Source of the DNA: Apostichopus japonicus
Taxonomy: Eukaryota > Echinodermata > Holothuroidea > Aspidochirotida > Stichopodidae
Reading direction: 5' to 3'
DNA: 64,000 bases
Assembly (NCBI RefSeq): GCF_037975245.1
Contig: NC_092578.1
Coordinates: 4,361,501 to 4,425,500 of the forward strand
The stretch's first letter is position 1. Each line of letters opens with the position of its first letter. This document shows, in pieces, positions 57,001-64,000 of this stretch. Made by a program: the position numbers and the translations under genes. Below the pieces are notes generated by a model. The model was not told the origin of the DNA, did no database searches, and worked only from the letters and a program-made list of their open reading frames with translations.

Positions 57001-60000
57001 TTGCAAATAACAGACTATTGAAAGGTGACAAGCTATTAGTGCTTATATAGCACACCACGAAAGTATTAATCATTGCTTTGAAATTAATAGAATTCTATGA
57101 GTTTTGTTAAAATAACTCGATGAAATTATTGTCTCCATAATACTTGGTTCTCTATTGTTTGAGTACGACTTGAAGGGAAAACCTCATGAAGATGTAAGTA
57201 AAATGTTAGAAATTTAAAGGTAATTTCCTTCCTTGACTGTAACGAAGGATACAGTCCTCCCAAGGAGTTTATCTCACCTATTACTTGAAGTCTTCTGGCC
57301 TTGTTTGTTTTTTGGACAGATTCCAAAGGTCACCACCAGCAGAGCAAAAGTAGGAAATGCAGAAGATGAAGATGAGGAAGAGGATGAAGAAAGAGAAACA
57401 AGAGGCGACAGATTCAAATCAGAGAGGAAGGAGATGGTTTCCTTAAAGAGCGGCTCAAGAAATCGTAACATTCCAGATACCTTAGGTGAGGCTATATTGC
57501 TCTTCAAACAGTTTCGAAAAAATCCACTGTCTCTGAAATTTAAAGGTATGTTCCAATTTTAATTTTCTCACACACAGCTGAGAGTACTCTGCCAATTGGT
57601 AGGTGAAACCATATCCTGATAGCACATGGGAAATAGTCACATTTGTGAAGTTTTACGAATGTATCTGGCAACAGCATCGTTATTGATATGTATGTTTGTA
57701 TTTTAGATCCTCCTGCAAGAAGGAACTTGTGAAGAAGCCTCATTGGCTTATCAAAGCCACAAGCTGACCAAAGTCAGTCTCTTAGATTCATATTTAACGT
57801 CCATGATTATGAATTGTCAATCACTCTGTAACTGGACGACATACATTGATCTTGGATTGACTCGAACTCTGGACCTATAATTGAAAGGCACAGCGTTAAC
57901 CACTGAACTAATACTCCTTATATCACAGCAGATATCACAGCAATTGAGTTGAAAGTATCTTTATTTCTCATCGTTATGTTTAATCATTTAAACCAGAACA
58001 TTAAAATCCTTAAGTCAGGTATAAGATATTGAGCTGGAGTCGTTACCTCGTAATACGGAGAAGAAAACTTCTCCGTAGAATTGTTTAACTTTCTGCCACT
58101 AGAATTTTCCTGTATGAGACTAACTTGAGGCACCTTTTTCCTTCCTTCTCAGTATTATCAGAAGCAGCACAGAAGGAATTAGCAGAGTATGAACGGCAAG
58201 AACAGGAGGAGAAACAGAGAAGGATGCAGAGGCGCCAGGGATGGAGGGGCGGAAGAGGGGGACGCGGAGGACCAAGAGGGCATTTTCAAAGAGGGAGAGG
58301 TGGCTTTTATAACAATAGGGGTAGGATGCCATTATATGGACCACCTAGGTTTGATACTAGACCACTGTTCTTCCCGCGCAACCCCATGAGAGGGTTTCAC
58401 GAACCTCGTCGATTTAACCCAGTTCCCCTGATACCAATTGTTCCGCTGCAGGTTCAGCCACCGCTGATCACGTTGACAAACGCCAGTTTCACTGAGGATG
58501 ATATGGTGGACTCCTTCGGAAACGGCCGACCTCACCGTGACTCTCCTCCACGACAGCCTCATCAAGCACATCCTCCTCCTGAGCATGTTATGTCTCAACC
58601 CCAACAGCAGCAAAATCGTTCCCCTGATTCCGGAAGCCCATCAAAACCTGTTATCCATGTCAACCCTCACTTCAAAGGACAAAGATCTCAGCTTCCCGGA
58701 CAAATGTCTGAGGATAATCACTTCTCTTCTTCAAACGTCCCCTCTGCACATTCGACGGAACAGGCGACTCACCAAACTCCTCCTAGCGCGATTCAAACAG
58801 TGACTTCCATACATGAACCTTACAGAGGAAAGAGAGGATGGCCAGAGCAGCAACAGCAGTCTCATCCAGCTAGTTCGCATCACTTACCACAGCAACAAGG
58901 TCAACAACCATCTTATCAAAGAGGAGCACCAGAACCGCCGCAAAAGAGTGATTGGAGCCAGTCTCGGCAAACTGCACACGACAGTAAGAAATGTTTGGTT
59001 TACACACTTGGAAGTATTCCTCAGTGGACGTATTGTGGCATTAACTCATTTGACAAACAGGTTATTCCTTCTGAAAGCATTCCTTCTGGAACACGTTAGA
59101 TTTATCGTGAAACCAACTAAGACTCACCCCTCAATGTGTGAAACGACATAAAACTGATCCCAAATGTGAGAAACCAGCAACAACTTACATTAAACATGTG
59201 AAACAATAATGAAACTAACCCCATACAGGTGAAACCACCAATTTCTCTCCATAAAACATGTGAGTTGAAATGAAAATCACGCTAAGTATTTGAAATCCTT
59301 AGTATGCATTGTGAAGCCATTCTAATACTCATCCCCCCCCCCCCGAAATTATGTGAATCTAAAACCCATGCTACATATGTTTAGCTACCTAAAGCACTCA
59401 TTACAGCCTAAATGGAATTTGTTTCAGTGTTAACACTTTTAAATTTCTACCTTGATTATATGAATAGACAAGCAAAGTGAAAGTGTTATGATTCAGATCC
59501 TAGTGACACAATGACATCACAGATTTACAAAATGACAGATCCCAGACATAAACACTTAAACTAGGATATGTCCCTAAAGGAACAAAAATGTTCTTAGTAG
59601 TATGGGAAAGTTGTTCCTCACAAAGAACTTGTGTCATGTCAGCCAAAGATGACTGTTGGGCTTGCAGGGCAGAATTTTGACTCGGACAACCAGGCCTTAC
59701 ACTTTGGTTGTACTATTTTTGAAAATGACCAGTATGTCACTATAGGATGTTAAACTGTAGGAGAGACATGTAGCTTGGGGAGTTTTGGGAATTTTTTGGA
59801 GTGATGGAATTTATCATTTTACCGAATTGAGGGGTTGGCTCTGTTTATTTATAATGCAATTTTAATTTGATGTAAACAACTAGTCTGCAGAGTTGGGGAC
59901 TCGAGTCAGGGACTCGGACTCGAGTCCGACTCGAGTCGCAAATTTTAGGACTTGAGACTCGACTCGAGACTCGGCTGTCAGAGACTTGGGACTTGACTTG

Positions 60001-63000
60001 AGACTTGCCCAAAAAGTTAGCAAAGACTTGGGACTTGACTTGAGACTTGCTTTCAAAAGACTCGGTTTTTCTACTAGAGACTTGTTTGTATTTCACAATT
60101 TTCTAATCATTAAATAACTTCATAAGTTGATATCGATAATAAATAATTATGGTTTCGTGTACGCAGGGCCGTCTTAAGTGATCACCGGGCCCTGGACCCG
60201 GCAATGGAGCGGGGCCCATCAATCAAGTGAGTTCGAAAAAAGTTGCGTGAAAAATTGACATCCTTGACAATCGCTCAAGCATAGACATGCCTGCATTTAC
60301 CACCCCTCCCTATGTCGCGCATAAAGCATAAAACTCTAGCTGAATAACATACGTGATATATCTAAAACATGAAATACATTATAGAAGAGAAATCTTCCAG
60401 TTGCCCTCCATCCCTTCCCTAACAATACTGGACTTACCATTTGTAACACCTTTGTGTTGAGTCTTTCAACTGAGAGGGAGGTGTAGGCGGTTTTACACTA
60501 TCTAACGCAACGTAGTCGCCAAGAACATGAAGTATTTTTAAGGGAGGGCCCGAGGAACATGAACTTATAGCATGCTCCTCATGGTGAAACATAATTGCAC
60601 CTATTAGGTGAATTGAGTGTACTGTTAATAGTAGGAGAGACTAGCGTAGGTTCTTATGACCAACTAGACCGGTTTCTGCTTTCAAACTTCATAGGAGGAG
60701 CTTCATCAGTAGTAGCCTTTGAATATTTTATATTCGGCCTGGGCGTCTCATTCTCAAAATGCATCTATTTTCTGTGCACAAGTTTTTATGGACTCATGGT
60801 GCAGCTATAAGAGCATCTAAAAGAGCTTCGTGTGAACCTTGAGAGTCAGCTGATTCTTCGTTAGTACGAAACCTTGAGTTAACAAGTAAATCTTTGAGAT
60901 TTTGGGCCCTATTGTAGGCTAGAATCGGTTCTTTTGGAAACAGTTTGGATAATTGTTGCGAGATTAAGTGCCAATGTTTCTAAAGTGTTTTTTTTTTCAA
61001 ATGCGTGGTTTTGATATGGGGTGTAAAGGTGAGCTTGAACACAAGTGGTGGTTACTTTTGTTTAGGTTTGGTAGTGAGGTATTGCCCACGGTTTTCAAAT
61101 TTTATGCCTTTCGTGGCTGAGGCAATTTCCTCTTTCTTATAGTTACGGAGTAACAGTTTCTCTGTGTAAGCCTTCGGGGCATTGTATATTCCAGGGTTGC
61201 CAACTCAGATTTGAATATTTAATGTCAAACTCTCAAGTGTTTCAACAACTCTCGTCACAAGTTGTCAAGTATCGAATTCAATCAGGCATAATGGCCTATT
61301 CAATAAGTTTTCCTCCCAGATTAAGACACGGGGTTACTGTGATTGTGGGGCCACTGACATCGCGGGGCCCTGGGCCAGGGCTCAGTGGGCCCATGCGTTA
61401 AGACGGCCCTGCGTGTACGCTCGAATTACGAGCGCCCAACGACGACTACAGGCGTTACCATAACTATACCATTGGCTTGGTTGAATATTTCATCCAGGGC
61501 TGCTGTTTGGCTGAAAGTTGGCCTTTTTCAATAAAACAGTGGCTAGCAAATTTTGAGGTAATTTGTTCCGTGGCGTGTGCCCCGGTTTTGCTATTCGGCT
61601 GTTTAATTTATACCACATAATTCCTGGAACACTGTTACATTATTCGTAGCCTGCATCATTGTATTCAAACTTCAAAGACTTGAGACTTGACTTGGGACTT
61701 GCTCATAGGGACATGAGACTTGACTCGAGACTCGACCTCCAAAGACTTGAGACTTGACTTGAGACTCGCTCAAAATTTTCAAGGTGACTTGAGACTTGAC
61801 TTGAGACTTGCTGGTAAAGACTTGAGACTTGACTTGAGACTTGCAGCTAGGGACTTGTTGACAACTCTGCTAGTCTGCCACAGCATATTTTGGTTGTCTG
61901 AACAGAAATTTTGCTTGTCACAGACTACATATAGAACTTCACCCTGTGTTTGTGTCTTCTTTAAGACGTCATATCTTTTCACTTTGAATATTCATTGACA
62001 ATTCACTATATTCTTTCAGAACCAATCTATGCACAATCTGGGATGGGACAGCAACATCTGTCCTCTGTCACGCATGGTCGACCCAGAGGTTCATCACCTC
62101 CACAGCAGCAGCAGCAGCAGCATTTCCAGCAGCCACAAAGGGATGAACCCCGTCACCATCAGGGCCCACCAGATAGAACCCATTCACCAAATTATAGGAG
62201 GGATCAGCAAGACTTTGGGCAGGTAAGTCCTTAGTCATTGAAAGTTCCTTTGGGACATCAAAATTAAACTTGACTTTGGGAGTAGTTGGTTGCATTTGCA
62301 GTGGAAACATCATTGAAATGGTTCCAAGCTATGTATCCTTAATTTATTGCTATGACATCACAAAGGATGATTAAATCTTGAGAATGTCTGTGATGGTTCA
62401 AAGCAAAAGTTACTCACGGTAGCCGTACCTAGCCCGCTTTGCATATAAGAGTCGGGGCTAAAGTTGTTATTGTTAATTACCTGTTGAGGCTAATTTCATG
62501 TTTGGACAAAAAGAGGAAATTCTCATTGGTTCTGAACCTTGCATAGATGAAGGTTATCTTACAGACCATTTCAATGGTCACTTAGAGTGGATTTGATTGA
62601 TATGTGTGAAAAAATTGGTAATGAAACCCAACCTTTTTCTTTAAAGCAGTGAACTTGCATGTAATGCAGATGTATGAGAAGGGATTTATTTAAGGGTGTG
62701 GAGCAAAATTAAATATTTATTTTAAGAATCACAGACACCTAATCGACTGGTATGGTGCATATTCAACCCGTGATATTTTCCTAAGAATATCGAATGAATT
62801 GTTTCAAGATAGCCTTTTTTGGACATTTTGTTTATTGACAGAGGCCGTATGATCAGCGTCATCATCATGAGTCTCGTCACACACAACAACAACAACACCA
62901 TCGCCACCCTGAACAACACCATCAGCAACACCAAAACACCACTCAACGGCAGGAAAATTTTATGGTTTGTGAAATATTCCTTCTATGTTGGATTTTGTTC

Positions 63001-63747
63001 TTGGTCCAAGTCTTACCATGTTATGTCTTTTACATTTGGATGATAAGACAACATTGCATACAACTTATATGAGGGGGGGGGGGAGGTGGGGGGAAGTTTT
63101 ATGACTAGAAACCACCCATCATTAAAATTTTTCCTATCTACAATTTTACAACTCACAACGATACAGATGCATATGTGTGCAAATATGTAGCTGAATTTTT
63201 ACCCATTGACTTCCACTTTCTGGTTTGTTCTGAATGAAGCAGAGGTGTGATACCTGGTTATACCATTAACAAGGTACTGTGGCTTTTGAATGGCATAACA
63301 CTCTCCCCCCCCCCCCCCCCCATCCTTTACCAATCCACTCATTAAGAATGTATGATTTTGGGATGGATAGCTCACTGGTACAGTTTTTAAATACCAATTT
63401 CACTTTTGAATTCTGTTCTACAAAATGTTGACATCACTTGTTAACTTGTTTGTCTTGTTCTATGTCTGAGATGGGCCCCAGAGTATTTAAATTTAAGTGG
63501 ACTAATTAATAGGGACTGCCAATAAATGAATTCTTATTTTTTTAGCATCGTCCTGAAATGTAAGAACCATAAATTGAACCAAGTTTTTTGTTGAAGTGAA
63601 ACATGTTATTTTGATGTCTCTTTTGAATTGCCCACAGCCTCCAAGGGTAGTGAATCCTCCCCCATCCGAACACTTCAGAAGCCCTGATAATCAGCATGGT
63701 TTGGAAACGGCTCATAGGGCAGCTCCCGTTCCCGATCAAATCCAAAG
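54035..63747 (+). CDS. RBM33: RBM33-like RNA-binding protein, partial (both ends missing)
   Basis: Exons: 54035-54115, 54378-54754, 55363-55657, 57320-57485, 58153-58983, 62020-62222, 62842-62964, 63638-63747; the last runs into a GT donor, so the gene continues right of the window. All junctions are GT-AG and in phase. Order: acidic N-terminus (DEQFEDEELDEDALLGLSDN); TP/K-rich stretch; DRFKSERKEM and RNIPDTL followed by LSEAAQKELAEYERQEQEEK, the block that identifies RBM33 (human LSAEAKAALLEFEERERQ, from memory); an RGG box (GWRGGRGGRGGPRG); and Pro/Gln/His-rich disorder with six glutamines. The RRM that vertebrate RBM33 carries near its C-terminus would lie beyond the window. RBM33 is described as a nuclear mRNA-export and m6A-demethylation cofactor. 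No ATG-bearing first exon was found upstream of 54035. Confidence 0.88.
55684..55707. repeat. AG microsatellite
   Basis: An AG run begins about 26 bases after an RBM33 donor. It extends an in-frame read-through of that exon by about 20 residues, which is not real coding. Confidence 0.85.
55801..55891 (-). repeat. Dispersed repeat with GATC-GAAAC core, copy 2
   Basis: Read on the minus strand: TTTGAAGAAGAACCTGCCAG, then GATCGAAACGTCAGGCCAAC, then TTACCTTTACACATTCTCC and CACAGGCTCTCTTGTGGAT. It matches copy 1 beyond the core, so the two are members of one repeat family. It lies in an RBM33 intron. Confidence 0.6.
56015..56359. mobile_element. TTAA-flanked MITE family A, copy 2
   Basis: The left end is AGGCATTGAAGACTC after TTAA (56015-56018); the right end reversed is AGGGAGTGAAGACTT before TTAA (56356-56359). 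The interior matches copy 1 at 15584. It lies in an RBM33 intron. Confidence 0.87.
57687..57917 (-). mobile_element. tRNA-derived SINE family 1, copy 5
   Basis: The plus strand runs from TATGTATGTTTGTATTTTAG to AACCACTGAACTAATACTCC, with a good inverse B box (GACTCGAACTC). A short deletion shortens the ATTGTCAATTGTCAAC segment. It lies in an RBM33 intron, opposite to the gene. Confidence 0.86.
58153..58983 (+). CDS. RBM33: RBM33 large central exon with RGG box
   Basis: This 831-base exon follows CCTTCTCAG and ends at a GTAAGA donor after the codons for HD. It opens with a coiled-coil-prone charged helix (KELAEYERQEQEEKQRR), then RGG repeats. Next comes a conserved-looking hydrophobic patch (VPLIPIVPLQVQPPLITL, then NASFTEDDM), and then Pro/Gln-rich disorder. 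Reading on past the donor would add about 38 residues before a stop, so intron retention would give a truncated protein. Confidence 0.88.
60156..61419. mobile_element. Inner hAT-like element nested in the outer one
   Basis: CGTGTACG stands at 60156-60163 and 61412-61419, an exact 8-base duplication. The element has 14-base perfect TIRs: CAGGGCCGTCTTAA (60164) and its inverse ending at 61411. It is 1248 bases long with degenerate coding remnants on the minus strand. Confidence 0.92.
60790..61200 (-). pseudogene. Broken retroelement coding fragment inside the inner element
   Basis: Read on the minus strand, in frames broken by stops: LLLRNYKKEEIASATKGIKF (about 61125-61190), PLVFKLTFTPHIKT and then FPKEPILAYNRAQNLKDLLV (about 60870-60950). 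The order (a long-helix segment, 'LVF.T..PH', then 'P...YNRA.NLKDLLV') resembles the C-terminal part of Penelope-like reverse transcriptases, upstream of their nuclease domain. It is not a hAT transposase. Family assignment is from memory. Confidence 0.45.
62103..62121 (+). repeat. CAG codon run in RBM33
   Basis: Six consecutive CAG codons encode a glutamine run within exon 62020-62222. Confidence 0.9.
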
Positions 63748-63898
63748 GTTAGTTGTACATCGACTGTTGAGTCTTCTCATGTGACCGAGAAGTGAATTCC
63801 TTCCCGGTAGTATCAAAGCAGGAAAAATACGACACAAGGGTGTTGCGGTCTCACTGTTTCCCTCTTCCACATGGAATTGATACTTTTACAACAGAAAT

Positions 63899-63935
63899 GA
63901 TATATATATATATCTATATATATATATATATATAT
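63899..63935. repeat. TA microsatellite
   Basis: An almost pure TA run, broken once by TC, in the last RBM33 intron of the window. Confidence 0.95.
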
Positions 63936-64000
63936 GTATTGTGCAGTAACAATGGTCACATGACATTGATTCCTGTTTTGAGTAACAGATTGATACGGAG

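Larger units (their letters stand above)
59880..61877. mobile_element. Outer hAT-like element, rich in GACTTGAGACTTG repeats
   Basis: CTAGTCTG flanks both sides (59880-59887, 61870-61877), an 8-base duplication as made by hAT transposases. The element starts CAGAGTTGGGGACTCGAGTC and ends in the inverse of CAGAGTTGTCAACAAGTC. Both subterminal parts are arrays of GACTTGAGACTTGACTTG and GACTCGAG variants. It has no transposase and is split by the inner element. It lies in the RBM33 intron between 58983 and 62020. Confidence 0.9.

Noticed and set aside
58498-59151. Overlapping open frames inside the large RBM33 exon
   Set aside because: They are out-of-frame shadows of the 831-base exon, whose frame alone carries the RGG box and joins its neighbours in phase.

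Overview
The window is a piece of an animal nuclear genome. It is AT-rich, its genes are split by GT-AG introns, and between and inside the genes lie SINEs, TIR elements with target-site duplications, a degenerate LINE, satellites and many poly-G/poly-C runs. The proteins are conserved metazoan ones. The repeats (tRNA-derived SINEs, a degenerate non-LTR reverse transcriptase, 'TTTATATAGCGC' tails) are of the kind seen in marine deuterostome genomes. I favour an echinoderm, possibly a sea cucumber, but that is an impression and nothing here proves it.

Five genes can be built from exons with consistent splice sites and phases. (1) SRBD1, a Tex-family S1 RNA-binding protein, runs on the minus strand from 21609 to 6836 in 17 exons. 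(2) An MMTAG2/C1orf35-like nuclear protein runs on the plus strand from 25145 to 28166 in 5 exons, divergent from SRBD1. (3, 4) Two tandem ARF GTPase genes lie on the minus strand at 35514-33233 and 47867-45595. Each has 4 coding exons of identical lengths (145, 111, 125 and 162 bases) and encodes 180 residues. (5) An RBM33-like protein runs on the plus strand from 54035 to beyond the right edge. Its first coding exon was not found and its C-terminus lies outside the window.

Region by region: 1-6080 has no gene and holds a 179-bp tandem satellite (1311-2642) and hAT-like debris. At 6085-6860 a roughly 220-bp tandem repeat runs into the last codons of SRBD1. SRBD1 introns hold two copies of a tRNA-SINE, another SINE, two TTAA-flanked MITEs and microsatellites, and a frameshifted LINE lies upstream of its first recognised exon. 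28167-33232 is intergenic. 35538-45594 is intergenic and holds hairpins, a TIR element and a SINE copy. 47892-54034 holds an element with 9-bp target duplications, a telomere-like foldback and other TIR debris. The RBM33 introns hold a MITE, a SINE, and one hAT-like element inserted inside another, both with perfect 8-bp target duplications.

The genes do not form a pathway. They are housekeeping RNA-metabolism and membrane-traffic genes that happen to be neighbours. The interest lies in the repeat biology (nested and new-looking transposon families) and in the ARF duplication, whose two copies share a patch of near-identity. I found no CRISPR array, operon, rRNA or free-standing tRNA gene.
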